Positions 7,972 to 17,591 are shown, counted from the stretch's first letter. The stretch: 64,000 nt of DNA from Actinomycetales bacterium (GCA_016710645.1 JADJVI010000043.1:62001-126000); one strand, 5' to 3'. The notes: generated from the sequence alone by a model not told the origin. Program-made: numbers and translations.

Positions 7972-8877
7972 GTGACCCTTGCCCCTCAGCGAGCCCGCAT
8001 GCTCGCCACCGCCCTGCTCATCGCCCTCACGGCGGTGTGGGGCTCAACGTTCTTCCTCATCCGCGACCTGGTCCGCACGGTGCCACCGGCCGACTTCCTC
8101 GCCGTGCGGTTCACCATGGCTGCGGTACTCATGGTCGCCATCTTCTGGCGACAGCTACGCGCCCTCTCCCGCCGGGAGGTCACGGTGTCACTCGGGCTGG
8201 GCGCCTGTTACGGCTTTGCGCAGATCCTGCAGACCGTCGGCCTGGCCCACACGGATGCATCGGTCTCGGGTTTCGTCACCGGCACCTATGTCGTGCTCAC
8301 CCCGGTCTTCACCGCGCTCCTGTTGCGCGAGCGGGTGCCAGCCAGCACCTGGTATGCCGTGACGCTCGCCACCGCGGGCCTGGCCTTGCTGTCGCTCAAA
8401 GGCTTCAGTGTCGGCCTCGGTGAGACCCTCACCCTCGGCGCCGCCGCTCTCTATGCGCTGCACATCATCGGCTTGGGCCGCTTGTCCACACCGAGCCGAG
8501 CCGCGGGCATGTCGGTCGTGCAGATGCTCGTCATCGCGGTGGTGAGCGTCGTCGCCGCGCTGCCCGATGGAATCGTCTGGCCGCAAGGGTCCGGGCAGTG
8601 GGGCGCGGTCGTCTACATGGCCACCGCAGCCGGCGTGCTTGCCCTGTGGAGCCAGACCTGGGCCCAGGCCCACATGCCCGCAACGCGGGCGGCGATCGTC
8701 ATGACCCTCGAACCGGTTTTCGCGGCTGGATTCGCCGTCGCGCTGGGCGGCGAAAGCCTCACGCTGCGGATGCTCGCCGGCGGGGCCTTGGTGCTCGCCG
8801 CAATGTATACGGTGGAGTTGTCCGGTCATCGGCCGAGCGCCAACCGCACCGAGCCCGCCCTGCACCACGAGGTGTAA
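7972..8877 (+). CDS. EamA/DMT-family transporter
   Basis: A 301-residue membrane protein with about ten hydrophobic helices in two EamA repeats. The first begins LLIALTAVWGSTFFLIRDL, the classical start of the family (TAVWGSTF), and the second has the TLEPVFAAGFAV signature. The family exports amino acids, metabolites or drugs; the substrate here is unknown. GTG 7972 lies 16 bp after the kinase stop, suggesting cotranscription. It converges on the threonine aldolase gene. Confidence 0.85.
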   Translation: MTLAPQRARMLATALLIALTAVWGSTFFLIRDLVRTVPPADFLAVRFTMAAVLMVAIFWRQLRALSRREVTVSLGLGACYGFAQILQTVGLAHTDASVSGFVTGTYVVLTPVFTALLLRERVPASTWYAVTLATAGLALLSLKGFSVGLGETLTLGAAALYALHIIGLGRLSTPSRAAGMSVVQMLVIAVVSVVAALPDGIVWPQGSGQWGAVVYMATAAGVLALWSQTWAQAHMPATRAAIVMTLEPVFAAGFAVALGGESLTLRMLAGGALVLAAMYTVELSGHRPSANRTEPALHHEV

Positions 8878-8940
8878 CCCTGACCGAGCTGTGCGAACCG
8901 GATCGGGCGGCGCTCACCCGACAGGTGGCATGTCCCCCAT

Positions 8941-10017
8941 CTAGGTGGGGCGTCCGCCAGTGGCCAGCAGCTCCGACAGCACGCGCTCGGCATGGTCGGT
9001 CGCGGCATCGTCGACATCGAGATGCCACACGGCCCGCACCGAACGCGGCCCCGCGGCATACAGCCGCACCCCCTGCGCCGCCGCTGCGGTAACGAAGTCC
9101 CCGGGAGGCCAGCCACACCTGCCGACGTCGAGCATGAGGATGTTCGTCTCGACGCTAGCCGGATCCACGCTCCCCGGTGCCGCCGTGGCACAGGCGTGAG
9201 CCACCCGGGCGGTCCGGGCGTGGTCGTCCGCGAGCCGAGCCACGTGGTGGTCGACGGCATACCGGCCGGCGGCAGCGAGGATCCCCACCTGCCGCATCCC
9301 CGCGCCGTACCGCTTGCGCCAGATCCGTGCCTGGGCGATGAAGTCCCGCTCTCCCACGAGAATCGACCCCACGGGGGCGCCCAGACCCTTGCTGAGACAC
9401 ACCGATACTGAATCGAACTCACGGCCATAATCGGCCAGGGGGATGCCGGTGGCGACGTGGGCGTTCCAGAGCCGGGCACCATCCAGGTGCATGCGCACGC
9501 CCAGCGGCCGGGTCGCGGCCCGCAGCGCACGGATGGCCGACAGCGGCTGGATCGTGCCGCCGCCGAAGTTGTGGGTGTTCTCGACGACGACCAGCGACGT
9601 GCATACCTGGTAGGGGCCGACCCCCGTGGCCAGCAAGCCGAGCGGCCCGGCGGGATCGAGCCGTCCGCGATCACTGGACCACGTCCGGGAGGTGATTCCC
9701 GAGAAGACCGCCGCGGCACCGAGCTCTGCTCGAACCACGTGGGCGAGCTCGTCGGCGATGAGTTCCTCGCCGGGCGCGACATGCAACCGTAAGGCAAGTT
9801 GGTTGGCTAGCGAGCCGGTGGGGGTGAACAGGCCCGCCTCGTGGCCCAGCAGGGCGCTGACCTGCTCCTCCAGCTCCCGCACGGTCGGGTCCTCCCCGAA
9901 GACGTCGTCACCGACGACCGCCTCGGCCATGACGGCGCGCATCGCGCCGGTGGGCTTGGTCAGGGTGTCCGACAGCAGATCGGCGATCGGAGCGGGCGGG
10001 AGGGGGGCGGACGGCAT
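8941..10017 (-). CDS. Low-specificity L-threonine aldolase family PLP enzyme
   Basis: A 358-residue fold-type I PLP enzyme that cleaves threonine/allo-threonine to glycine and acetaldehyde. Family blocks are DLLSDTLTKPT, VVGDDVFGEDPTV, FTPTGSLANQLAL, ENTHNFGGGT, HLDGARLWNAH and SVSVCLSKGLGAPVGS, which carries the Schiff-base lysine. ATG 10017 is embedded in the dispersed motif (the CAT of ACGGCATACC at 10011-10020). The start is 16 bp after the aroG stop, so the two are probably cotranscribed. Confidence 0.9.
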   Translation of the reverse strand: MPSAPLPPAPIADLLSDTLTKPTGAMRAVMAEAVVGDDVFGEDPTVRELEEQVSALLGHEAGLFTPTGSLANQLALRLHVAPGEELIADELAHVVRAELGAAAVFSGITSRTWSSDRGRLDPAGPLGLLATGVGPYQVCTSLVVVENTHNFGGGTIQPLSAIRALRAATRPLGVRMHLDGARLWNAHVATGIPLADYGREFDSVSVCLSKGLGAPVGSILVGERDFIAQARIWRKRYGAGMRQVGILAAAGRYAVDHHVARLADDHARTARVAHACATAAPGSVDPASVETNILMLDVGRCGWPPGDFVTAAAAQGVRLYAAGPRSVRAVWHLDVDDAATDHAERVLSELLATGGRPT

Positions 10018-10033
10018 ACCCGGGGTCTTTCGG

Positions 10034-11389
10034 TCAGTCCTGCGCGAGCATCTCGGCCACGAGGAAGGCCAACTCAAGGCTCTGTTGGTGGTTGAGCCGC
10101 GGGTCGCACACCGTCTCGTAACGCTTCTCGAGGTCGGTGTCGAGGATCTTCTCCGAGCCGCCGAGGCACTCGGTGACGTCATTGCCGGTCAGCTCCACGT
10201 GCAGCCCACCGGGCACCGTGCCCAGGGATCGATGCACCTGGAAGAAGCCCTCCACCTCGGCGACGATGTCATCGAAGTTGCGCGTCTTGTAGCCCCCGTT
10301 GGACTCAAAAGTATTGCCGTGCATGGGATCACAGACCCACGTCACCACGCCGCCCTCGGATCGCACGACCTCGATGAGGGCCGGCAGCGCGTCACTCACC
10401 GCCCGCGAGCCCATCCGGGTGATGAAGGTGAGCCGACCGGGCTCACGATCAGGATCCAACTGGGCCAGCAGCCGCTTGACGTCGTCATGAGAGGTCTTCG
10501 GCGAGAGCTTGACACCGATCGGATTGTGCACTCTGGCAAGGAAATCCACGTGCGCACTGTCCTGCGCACGGGTGCGCTCCCCCACCCAGATGAAGTGCGC
10601 GGAGGTGTCGTAGGCCAGGCCATTGCGGGAGTCGATGCGGGTCAGCGGCCGCTCGTAGTCCAGCAGCAACGCCTCGTGCGCGGCAAAGAACTCGGTCGTG
10701 CGCATCGCCTCGAAATCCGCGCCACAGGCGGCCATGAAGCGCATCGCCTTGTCGATGTCGTGGGCCAGCCGCTCGTAACGCTGGTTGGCCGCATTGGAGA
10801 CGAACCCCTTGTTCCAGTCGTGCACATGGCGCAGGTCGGCAAAACCACCGGTCGTGAACGCCCGGACCAGGTTGAGAGTCGCCGACGAGCGGTGGTATGC
10901 CGCGACCATCCGATTCGGGTCGGGGCGGCGGGACTCGGGCGTGAAGGCAAAGTCGTTGACCATGTCGCCGCGGTATGCCGGCAGGCTCACTCCTGCGCGA
11001 GTCTCCAGGTCGGCGCTGCGGGGCTTGGCGTACTGCCCCGCCATCCGGCCGACCTTGACGACCGGCACCGACGCTCCGTAGGTGAGCACCGCCGCCATCT
11101 GCAGCACGGTCTTGATCCGGTCGCGAATGTTGTTAGCCGTCGCGCCGGCAAAGGTCTCGGCGCAGTCGCCGCCCATGAGGACAAACGCCTCGCCCTGGGA
11201 GGCCGCTGCCATCCGGGTCATCATCACGTCGCACTCACCGGCGAACACCAGCGGCGGATAGGAGGCGAGTTCCGCGACGGCCGCCTGTAGCTCCGCCTGG
11301 TCTGGCCAGACCGGTTGCTGCGCGGCGATACGCGACCCGGCGGCCTGGGCCAGGTCCCGGTGCAGCTGTGCGTTGGGGTCGGTGCTCAC
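10034..11389 (-). CDS. aroG: Class II 3-deoxy-7-phosphoheptulonate (DAHP) synthase
   Basis: A 451-residue plant-type DAHP synthase, the entry enzyme of the shikimate pathway, condensing PEP and erythrose 4-phosphate. Motifs are PPLVFAGECD, FVLMGGDCAETF, KVGRMAGQYAKPRS, GEHTRAQD-equivalent VGERTRAQD, GVKLSPKTSHDD, ITRMGSRA and WVCDPMHGNT with metal-binding residues. GTG 11389 (VSTDPNAQ) is chosen over the open upstream frame, which is low-complexity. It corresponds in position to AroG (Rv2178c) near pknL in M. tuberculosis. Its stop is 16 bp before the threonine aldolase gene. Confidence 0.95.
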   Translation of the reverse strand: MSTDPNAQLHRDLAQAAGSRIAAQQPVWPDQAELQAAVAELASYPPLVFAGECDVMMTRMAAASQGEAFVLMGGDCAETFAGATANNIRDRIKTVLQMAAVLTYGASVPVVKVGRMAGQYAKPRSADLETRAGVSLPAYRGDMVNDFAFTPESRRPDPNRMVAAYHRSSATLNLVRAFTTGGFADLRHVHDWNKGFVSNAANQRYERLAHDIDKAMRFMAACGADFEAMRTTEFFAAHEALLLDYERPLTRIDSRNGLAYDTSAHFIWVGERTRAQDSAHVDFLARVHNPIGVKLSPKTSHDDVKRLLAQLDPDREPGRLTFITRMGSRAVSDALPALIEVVRSEGGVVTWVCDPMHGNTFESNGGYKTRNFDDIVAEVEGFFQVHRSLGTVPGGLHVELTGNDVTECLGGSEKILDTDLEKRYETVCDPRLNHQQSLELAFLVAEMLAQD

Positions 11390-11510
11390 CCGGACAGGGT
11401 AGTTGCGTCCCACTCCTCGGGATCGTCGGGGTCCGGATATCGAGAGCAGGGGTATCGGGCTTGGCGCCGCTTGGGCCCCCTGGTCGACGGGCTGACGTAG
11501 GGTCCGCTGC

Positions 11511-12341
11511 ATGACCTTCTCGATCGTCGCAGGGCAGGGCACGGCATACGGAGTGGCCGTGGCAAGCAAGTTCCTCGCCGTGGGAGCGGTTGTCCCCGCC
11601 GCGACTCCCGGCGTGGGAGCGGTGGCGACGCAGTCTTTCGCCAAGGTGTCCTATAAGGCGGACAGCCTCGCCTTGCTGCGCGCAGGGGCTGAGGCCCCGG
11701 ATGCCTTGGCCCGGCTCACGGCCGCTGACTCGTTACGCGAGACCCGGCAGGTCGGCATCGTCGGCGCCCACTCGCAGTCGACCTTCACCGGCGCGGAATG
11801 CCTCCCGTGGGCTGGTGGCGTGTGCGGCGGAGACGACACCGGGGGTCGCTACGCAATCCAAGGGAATGTACTCACCGGTCCCGAGGTCGTGGCGGCCATG
11901 GAGGATGCCTGGACGGCCAACCCGGGTATGCCGTTGGCGCGCCGCCTGCTCGCGGCGCTCCTAGCCGGCGATGACGCCGGCGGAGACCGGCGCGGCCGCC
12001 AAGGCGCCGCGCTCTATGTCGTCGATGTCGGGGCGGGATACGACGAATGCGGGGTCGTCGTCGACCTGCGCGTCGACGACTCGCCGACGGCGGCCCATGA
12101 CCTAGCCCGATTGCTGGATCTCAACGACCTCTATTTCGGCGGGCCGGAGGACCTGAGCCCGTTGGAGGGCGCACTCGCCGACGAGGTGCGCGGCCGGCTC
12201 GCGAGCCTGGGCTACCGGCATACCGAAGTCGACGAAGCCCTTGCCGAATGGGCGGGCGTCGAGAACTACGAAATGCGCCTGCTGTCCGGCCAGATCGACG
12301 GGAAGGTGCTGGCGGCGCTCCGCGCAGCGACCGGTGGCTGA
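11511..12341 (+). CDS. DUF1028 family Ntn-hydrolase-like protein
   Basis: A 276-residue protein. Residues 1-45 (MTFSIVAGQGTAYGVAVASK and the following GVGAVATQS) and a GRYAIQGN segment near residue 115 are hallmarks of DUF1028, whose fold resembles Ntn hydrolases. The last 70 residues, with LDLNDLYFGGPE and YEMRLLSGQIDGKVL, match the small C-terminal domain often described as peptidoglycan-binding-like. No signal peptide is present, so it is cytoplasmic. Substrate unknown. It diverges from aroG across 121 bp. Confidence 0.82.
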   Translation: MTFSIVAGQGTAYGVAVASKFLAVGAVVPAATPGVGAVATQSFAKVSYKADSLALLRAGAEAPDALARLTAADSLRETRQVGIVGAHSQSTFTGAECLPWAGGVCGGDDTGGRYAIQGNVLTGPEVVAAMEDAWTANPGMPLARRLLAALLAGDDAGGDRRGRQGAALYVVDVGAGYDECGVVVDLRVDDSPTAAHDLARLLDLNDLYFGGPEDLSPLEGALADEVRGRLASLGYRHTEVDEALAEWAGVENYEMRLLSGQIDGKVLAALRAATGG

Positions 12342-12409
12342 CCCGCTCCCCACCGGGCGGCCGGCCCGCGTTCTGGCCCGAAGCGATGAACCGTGTTAGA
12401 ACTACGGGC

Positions 12410-12907
12410 ATGGCCACTACCGCATTCCGAGGTTCCCCCGTCACCACCGTCGGTGAGCTCCCCCAGGTCGGTGAGACGGCCCCGGACTTCCAGTTGACGG
12501 GAGCCGATCTGGCTGACGTCGCTCGCGGCGACCTTTCTGGCTCCCGCGTCGTGCTCAACATCTTCCCGAGCATCGACACCGGCGTCTGCGCTGCCAGTGT
12601 GCGCCGTTTCAACGAACTCGCCGCCGCGCTGCCCGACACTCGGGTCGTGTGTGTGTCGGCGGATTTGCCGTTCGCGCTCGGTCGGTTCTGCGGCGCCGAA
12701 GGCATCGACAATGTGACGACGGCCTCGACGTTCCGCAGCAGCTTCGGCAGCGACTACGGCGTGACAATGGCCGACGGACCGTTGCGCGGTCTGCTGGCCC
12801 GCTCGGTCGTCGTCCTGAACGCCGACGGCTCGGTCGTCTACACCGAGTTGGTCCCTGAGATCGCCCAGGAGCCCGACTACGACGCAGCTGTTGCCGCGCT
12901 GAGCTGA
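12410..12907 (+). CDS. tpx: Thiol peroxidase (Tpx)
   Basis: A 165-residue atypical two-cysteine peroxiredoxin. The peroxidatic Cys lies in IFPSIDTGVC (near residue 61) with the conserved Thr three residues before it. The resolving Cys is in FALGRFCGAEG (near residue 95). It reduces hydrogen and alkyl peroxides in the cytosol using thioredoxin. ATG 12410 is the family start (MATTAFRG); the frame is open further upstream, but that part overlaps the DUF1028 gene and is not conserved. Confidence 0.95.
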   Translation: MATTAFRGSPVTTVGELPQVGETAPDFQLTGADLADVARGDLSGSRVVLNIFPSIDTGVCAASVRRFNELAAALPDTRVVCVSADLPFALGRFCGAEGIDNVTTASTFRSSFGSDYGVTMADGPLRGLLARSVVVLNADGSVVYTELVPEIAQEPDYDAAVAALS

Positions 12908-12954
12908 GCGTGATCGGTGAGCTGACCCGATCTGTCGTCGCCTGAGTCGGGCCG

Positions 12955-13692
12955 TCAGCGCGGCGAGGGTCCGTCCAGGCCGCGCTCTAAGGCATAGCGG
13001 ACCAGTTCGACGCGGTTGTGCATTTGCAGCTTGTTGAGGGTGTTCTGGACGTGGTTCTGCACGGTCCGGTGCGAGATGAACAAGTGCTGGGCGATCTCCT
13101 TGTAGGTCCGCCCGGTCGCGACCAAGCGCAGCACCTCGGTCTCGCGGTCGGTCAGGGTGTCCTCGCCTCGGGGAACCGCTCTACCTCGAGGTCCGCTCTC
13201 GGCCAGCCGCCGGAACTCCGCGAGCACAAGGTCGGCCAGACCAGGCGTGAAGACTGCCCGACCACGGGCAGTGCGTCGTACCGCCTCCAGGAACTCGGCG
13301 CGGCCGGCCGACTTGACCAGATAGCCTGCGGCGCCGGCTTTCACCGCATCGAGGACGTCCTGGTGTTCGCCGCTCACCGACAAGATGAGGATGCGGGTCG
13401 GGCAACCTGCCGCCGCGAGCTCAGCGCATACCTGCGGTCCCCGTAGGCCCGGGAGGTTGAGATCCAAGACGAGGACGTGCGGCACCGCGCTCAGGGTCCG
13501 ACGCACGGCGGACGGCCCGTCGGCTGCGGTTCCGACAACGGCAAACCCCGCGTCGGCAAGGTCCCGCGCGACCGCATCCCGCCACATCGGGTGATCGTCG
13601 GCCACGACCACACGTAACGGTTCGGGAAGGGGTTCCTCCCCGTCGGTGCCCTCGACCTCGTCCAGCTCGAACGGTGGGCTCGGCTCCGCCAT
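12955..13692 (-). CDS. NarL/LuxR-family response regulator (MacR-like)
   Basis: A 245-residue two-domain regulator. The receiver domain has paired acidic residues in VVVADDHPMW, phospho-acceptor Asp in VLVLDLNLPG, the Ser of ILILSVSGE and the Lys of GYLVKSAG. The C-terminal LuxR helix-turn-helix contains LTDRETEVLRLVATGRTYKE and HRTVQNHVQNTLNKL. Its start overlaps the stop of the upstream kinase gene (TGATG), so translation is coupled. The pair resembles the MacS-MacR system of actinobacteria. Target genes cannot be inferred from the window. Confidence 0.92.
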   Translation of the reverse strand: MAEPSPPFELDEVEGTDGEEPLPEPLRVVVADDHPMWRDAVARDLADAGFAVVGTAADGPSAVRRTLSAVPHVLVLDLNLPGLRGPQVCAELAAAGCPTRILILSVSGEHQDVLDAVKAGAAGYLVKSAGRAEFLEAVRRTARGRAVFTPGLADLVLAEFRRLAESGPRGRAVPRGEDTLTDRETEVLRLVATGRTYKEIAQHLFISHRTVQNHVQNTLNKLQMHNRVELVRYALERGLDGPSPR

Positions 13693-14849
13693 CACGCGCG
13701 TCCTTCCTTAGGTAGCCACATCTCCACCGTGGTGCCGCCGCCTGGACCGAACACGTAGGTGGCTCGACCGCCGAGGTCCTCGACGCGCGAGGTGATGGAC
13801 GAGCTCACGCCCAATCGGCCCCGCCCGGCTGCCGCATCGAGTTCCTCCTGAGAAACCCCCACGCCGTTGTCCCGGACGGTCACCACCAGATCGGCGCCCA
13901 GATCGTCGACGAGCACCCAGGCTCGAGCTCCCTCGCCGGCGTGCCGCCGGACATTGTCCAGTGCCGCCTCCACCGCGGCAACGATCTCGCGTGCCCGTCG
14001 CGGATCGACATCCACCGGCTCGTGCGGAGCCACGAGGGTAGCCATTCCCGTCACGGGCACCTGCAACGACCGGCGCAGGTCGACCGGGCCGTCGACCGTT
14101 GCTTCGAGCTCGGGAAGCGACGCGCCGCTCGCGAGTGCCCGCAGCTGCATCTCCTGCTCGGCAGCCAACTCCCCTAACCGAGCCGCCTCACCGCCCAAGT
14201 CGAGCCCTCGGCGATGGATGAACGCCAGGGCCTGGAGCACTCCATCGTGGACGGTGCGGGCGAGTCGATCCCGCTCGGCGATCTCGGCCTGCTTGGCCAG
14301 CGCCCTCCGCAGCGCCGTCTGCTCCTTGCGGGCGACATCCGCACCGTAGCCAAGGCACACCCCGAGCATCATGAGTAGGCCCGCATTGCTTACCGGTTCG
14401 GAATCAACGCGGCCGACCTGCAGGATCATGACGGCGGTCATGATGAGCGAGACGACCAAGCCCCCACGCCACCCGAGGATGAGCGCAGCCCCGATGACCG
14501 GGACGCTCTGGAAGACCCCAGGGACGGTGGTGACCCCTTCCAGGGCTGCGGCAGGGGTGTCGATCCACCGGGTCGAGAGAATTGCTGCGGAGACGAGGAC
14601 CATCTCCACGAGGTGGATGCCCAGATCGCGCCGGGCGGAGACATACATGTAGACCGACCACAGGGCCAACAGGCCCAGGACGATGGCAACGAGGTCAGGG
14701 CGGGCCATGTCCTCCCGGCGGGCGTAGGCGCCCCACACGGCATACACGACGGCCAACAGGCGGTAGACGCGCAACGCCCCCCATAACGCACCGATGACCA
14801 GCGAATCGCCCTCACGCACCTCCCGGCGCGTGGGCTGCGCCACCACCAT
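13692..14849 (-). CDS. MacS-family sensor histidine kinase
   Basis: A 385-residue membrane kinase. About five or six hydrophobic helices occupy residues 20-180, with only short loops between them, so it may sense a membrane-associated cue. HisKA_3 dimerisation follows with the phospho-acceptor in ARTVHDGVLQALAFIHRRG, and the HATPase domain has DNVRRHAGEG (N box), VRDNGVGV and RGRLGVSSS. ATG 14849 is chosen over upstream open frame that runs into plsC. The acyltransferase gene is just upstream (29 bp), so the three genes may form one transcript. Confidence 0.9.
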   Translation of the reverse strand: MVVAQPTRREVREGDSLVIGALWGALRVYRLLAVVYAVWGAYARREDMARPDLVAIVLGLLALWSVYMYVSARRDLGIHLVEMVLVSAAILSTRWIDTPAAALEGVTTVPGVFQSVPVIGAALILGWRGGLVVSLIMTAVMILQVGRVDSEPVSNAGLLMMLGVCLGYGADVARKEQTALRRALAKQAEIAERDRLARTVHDGVLQALAFIHRRGLDLGGEAARLGELAAEQEMQLRALASGASLPELEATVDGPVDLRRSLQVPVTGMATLVAPHEPVDVDPRRAREIVAAVEAALDNVRRHAGEGARAWVLVDDLGADLVVTVRDNGVGVSQEELDAAAGRGRLGVSSSITSRVEDLGGRATYVFGPGGGTTVEMWLPKEGRA

Positions 14850-14877
14850 CTGCCCCCCTTGACCTGCGCTGGCCGGC

Positions 14878-15741
14878 TCAGCTGGCCTTGCGCTCGACCT
14901 CGGTAGCTCCCTGAGCATCGTCAACCTCAACCACGTCTGGTGTGTCGACACCGGCGAGCTCTGCAGACTGGTCAGCGTCCGGTTCATCGGTGACCGTTGC
15001 CGCGGCAGCCGGGGTCTTCTTGGCTGCGGCTTCCTGGATCTCCCGCGCCTTGGCCACCGCCGACTGGATGACGTTCTTCTTGATCGACGTGGCGTAGACG
15101 TCGACGTACTCCTGACCCGACAGCAGCATGAGTTCGTACATGATCTCGTCGGTGATGGACCGCAGCACGAAGCGGTCGTTCTCCATGCCCTCGTAGCGGG
15201 AGAAGTCCAACGGCTTGCCGATGCGGATGCCGATCCGCATGATGTTCGGCACCTTCTGACCGGTTGGCTGCGCTTTGTCGGTGCCGATCATGGCCACCGG
15301 GATGACCGGGCAGCCAGCTTCCAGCGCCATCCGCGCGATGCCGGTCTTGCCCTTGTAGAGCCGACCGTCGGGTGAGCGGGTGCCTTCGGGATAGATGCCG
15401 AAGAGATCCCCCTTGCGCAGCACCCGCAGGCCGGACTGCAAGGCCGCCTCGCTGGCCCGGCCGCCACTGCGGTCGATGGGGATCTGGCCGACCCCCTTGA
15501 AGAACCACCGGGTCAGCCGGCCCTTGATGCCCGACCCGGTGAAGTACTCCATCTTCGCGGGGAAGGTGATCCGCCGGGAGAGCGCCAACGGCAGGAAGAT
15601 CGAGTCGGAGAAGGACAAATGGTTGCTGGCGAGGATCGCCGCACCGGACTCGGGCACGTTGTCGGCCCCTTCCACCCAGGGGCGGAAGAGCATCTTGAGG
15701 ATCGGGCCGAGGACGACCGTCTTGAGAAACCAGTAGAACAC
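14878..15741 (-). CDS. PlsC-type lysophospholipid acyltransferase
   Basis: A 287-residue 1-acylglycerol-3-phosphate acyltransferase-like protein. The catalytic HX4D motif is NHLSFSD (near residue 41), followed by GRASEAALQSG, a GIYPEGTRSPDG motif and PVIPVAMIGTD, the four PlsC blocks in order. A short N-terminal hydrophobic stretch would associate it with the membrane. The last 55 residues are an Ala-rich then acidic tail beyond the normal domain. GTG 15741 is the start. It lies upstream of the MacS/MacR pair in the same direction. Confidence 0.9.
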   Translation of the reverse strand: MFYWFLKTVVLGPILKMLFRPWVEGADNVPESGAAILASNHLSFSDSIFLPLALSRRITFPAKMEYFTGSGIKGRLTRWFFKGVGQIPIDRSGGRASEAALQSGLRVLRKGDLFGIYPEGTRSPDGRLYKGKTGIARMALEAGCPVIPVAMIGTDKAQPTGQKVPNIMRIGIRIGKPLDFSRYEGMENDRFVLRSITDEIMYELMLLSGQEYVDVYATSIKKNVIQSAVAKAREIQEAAAKKTPAAAATVTDEPDADQSAELAGVDTPDVVEVDDAQGATEVERKAS

Positions 15742-15852
15742 CGAGTCAAACCCTTCCCTGTGACCTGGAGCACTCTACGGCACCGCCGGTGCTCACGGCT
15801 CCCCCGGCCCCGACGACCTGGCCGGGGCCGCAGGGTCTGCGAGACTGTGACG

Positions 15853-16446
15853 ATGAGTGAGCCGTTCGATGACCGGGGGCGCGGGAGCGCACCAGACCCC
15901 GAGGACATCGACGCCCGCTTCCGGGAGATCATCGCCGGCTGGGATACCACCCTCGAACCTCCCGACCGATTGACTCCCGAAGTGACCTCGGATGGCACCG
16001 CGGATTCCCCGCCTGACGCCCCGTCCGAGGGGGCTGGAGAGGCGAGGTCGGACGGTCCTCGTAGCCCCTTGCTGCCCCCGCACGGCATACCCGCCTTCAT
16101 CTCCGTGCCGCTGCCCGCCGGCCAGGAACGCGACGGCGGAGGAACGTCTGACCCGACCGACCCGATCGAGGCGGGGTGGCGAAGCTACGAGCCGCCCGAC
16201 GCGGACGACCATTTCGAGCCACCGGAGCCCGCTTTGCCTCCCGCGCACGACGCGACCTTCTGGCTCGCCATCGGCGGCATCATCGCAGGCCCGCTCCTCA
16301 TCCTCTGGGCGACCCTCGTCTCCGGCAATCCCGACCCCGGCTGGTGGGTGCTCACGGGCATCGCTGCGACGATCGTGGGCTTCGGGCTCATCGTGATGCG
16401 CGGTTCAGCCGAGCGAGACCCCGATGACGACGGGTCCCGGGTCTAG
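15853..16446 (+). CDS. Hypothetical membrane protein, acidic cytoplasmic region and two TM helices
   Basis: A 197-residue protein. The first 135 residues are acidic, Pro/Gly/Ser-rich and probably disordered, with a short conserved-looking DIDARFREIIAGW helix near residues 20-32. Two hydrophobic helices follow (about 137-158 and 165-183), and the tail is acidic. ATG 15853 precedes SEPFDDRG; the longer open frame upstream overlaps the plsC promoter region and is rejected. Proteins of this shape occur beside ROK glucokinases in actinobacteria, but no function is known to me. Confidence 0.7.
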   Translation: MSEPFDDRGRGSAPDPEDIDARFREIIAGWDTTLEPPDRLTPEVTSDGTADSPPDAPSEGAGEARSDGPRSPLLPPHGIPAFISVPLPAGQERDGGGTSDPTDPIEAGWRSYEPPDADDHFEPPEPALPPAHDATFWLAIGGIIAGPLLILWATLVSGNPDPGWWVLTGIAATIVGFGLIVMRGSAERDPDDDGSRV

Positions 16447-16484
16447 CACCCTCGACTACCGTGCGCGCCGTGCGCGCAGGCGCG

Positions 16485-17591
16485 TCAGTCGGTATGCCGT
16501 CTGCGCCACCGCAGTCGGGCGCGACGCAGCGGACCCTCCGGAAGGATCTCAGGGGCGTCGTCCACCGCAAGGGCCGGTTCGAGTGCCGCTGCCGCATCCA
16601 AGGCGGTGGCCGTGAGGGAACCATCATGATGGCGGGCCAGGTCAGCAGCACCGACGACTCCGGCGTCATTGCCGAGGGTGGCCGCGACGATGCGGGCCTC
16701 GGGTCGATAGCCACGTCCGGGCAGTTGCCGCCGATAGGCCTCCCGTGCCGAATCCAGCAGCAACTCGCCGGCCGCGCTGACTCCCCCGCCGATGACGAAG
16801 ATGCCTGGGTCCAGCGCGGCCGCGAGATTGGCCAGTCCGATACCCAGCCAGCGACCGACATCAGAGAGCAACTCACAGGCGGTCGGATCGCCGTCCTGGG
16901 CTGCCGCGGTGATGAGCGGGCCGGTCAACGCGCCCGCATCCCCACCGATCCGGGCGACGAGGTCCTGGGCCATCGGCGATCCGGCGCTGATGAGCGACCG
17001 CGCTTCCCGGACCAGGGCGTTGCCGCTGGCGTACTGCTCCCAACACCCGCGGTTACCGCACTCGCAGCGCAGTCCGTCGGGGACCACTTGCATATGACCG
17101 AATTCGCCGGCGATGCCGAAGCGACCGCGTTCCACCCGACCATCCACGACGATGGCGCCCCCGATACCCGTGCCGAGGTTGACCATGACCAGCCGGTCCT
17201 CGCCTCGCCCCGAGCCGAAGCGCCACTCCGCCCAGGCCGAGGCATTGGCGTCGTTATCGATGGTGACGGGCAGCCCGATCCGGCCGACCAGCCGAAGCTG
17301 CAGCGGTTCGTCCCGCCATGACAGGTGCGGGGCGAAGACGACGGTGGCGCGATCGGCGGCGACGAAACCGGCTGCGCCGATCCCCACAGCTCCCACGTGA
17401 TCCTTGCCGACCTGGGTGAACAACTCCTCGACGACCGAGACGATGGTGTTCTCCACGACATCAGGGGTCGTTGACCGGTGCGGAGTGTCGGCCCGGGCCC
17501 GGGCGATGACCACGCCACTGTCGTCGACGACTCCGCCGGCGATCTTCGTGCCTCCGATGTCGACTCCCACGGTGAATGGCGCGTCGCTCAT
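16485..17591 (-). CDS. glk: ROK-family glucokinase
   Basis: A 368-residue sugar kinase that phosphorylates glucose, acting in glycolysis and often in carbon-catabolite control in actinobacteria. VGVDIGGTKIAGGVVD is the phosphate-binding loop, DNDANASAWAE holds the catalytic Asp, GTGIGGAIV is a nucleotide-binding block, and the ROK zinc site is CECGNRGCWEQY with the preceding GEFGH. The C-terminal 45 residues after the kinase fold are an Ala/Arg-rich extension. ATG 17591 overlaps the stop of the zinc-ribbon gene (4 bp), so it is the last gene of a three-gene operon. Confidence 0.93.
   Translation of the reverse strand: MSDAPFTVGVDIGGTKIAGGVVDDSGVVIARARADTPHRSTTPDVVENTIVSVVEELFTQVGKDHVGAVGIGAAGFVAADRATVVFAPHLSWRDEPLQLRLVGRIGLPVTIDNDANASAWAEWRFGSGRGEDRLVMVNLGTGIGGAIVVDGRVERGRFGIAGEFGHMQVVPDGLRCECGNRGCWEQYASGNALVREARSLISAGSPMAQDLVARIGGDAGALTGPLITAAAQDGDPTACELLSDVGRWLGIGLANLAAALDPGIFVIGGGVSAAGELLLDSAREAYRRQLPGRGYRPEARIVAATLGNDAGVVGAADLARHHDGSLTATALDAAAALEPALAVDDAPEILPEGPLRRARLRWRRRHTD

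Noticed and set aside
8935..8950. CCCCAT/GTGGGG as a terminator between the EamA and threonine aldolase genes
   Set aside because: The stem is only six bp with a wobble and overlaps the aldolase stop; evidence is insufficient.
16446..16484. A GTGCGCGC-rich spot as a terminator
   Set aside because: The pairing is weak and the distance between the convergent stops is short.
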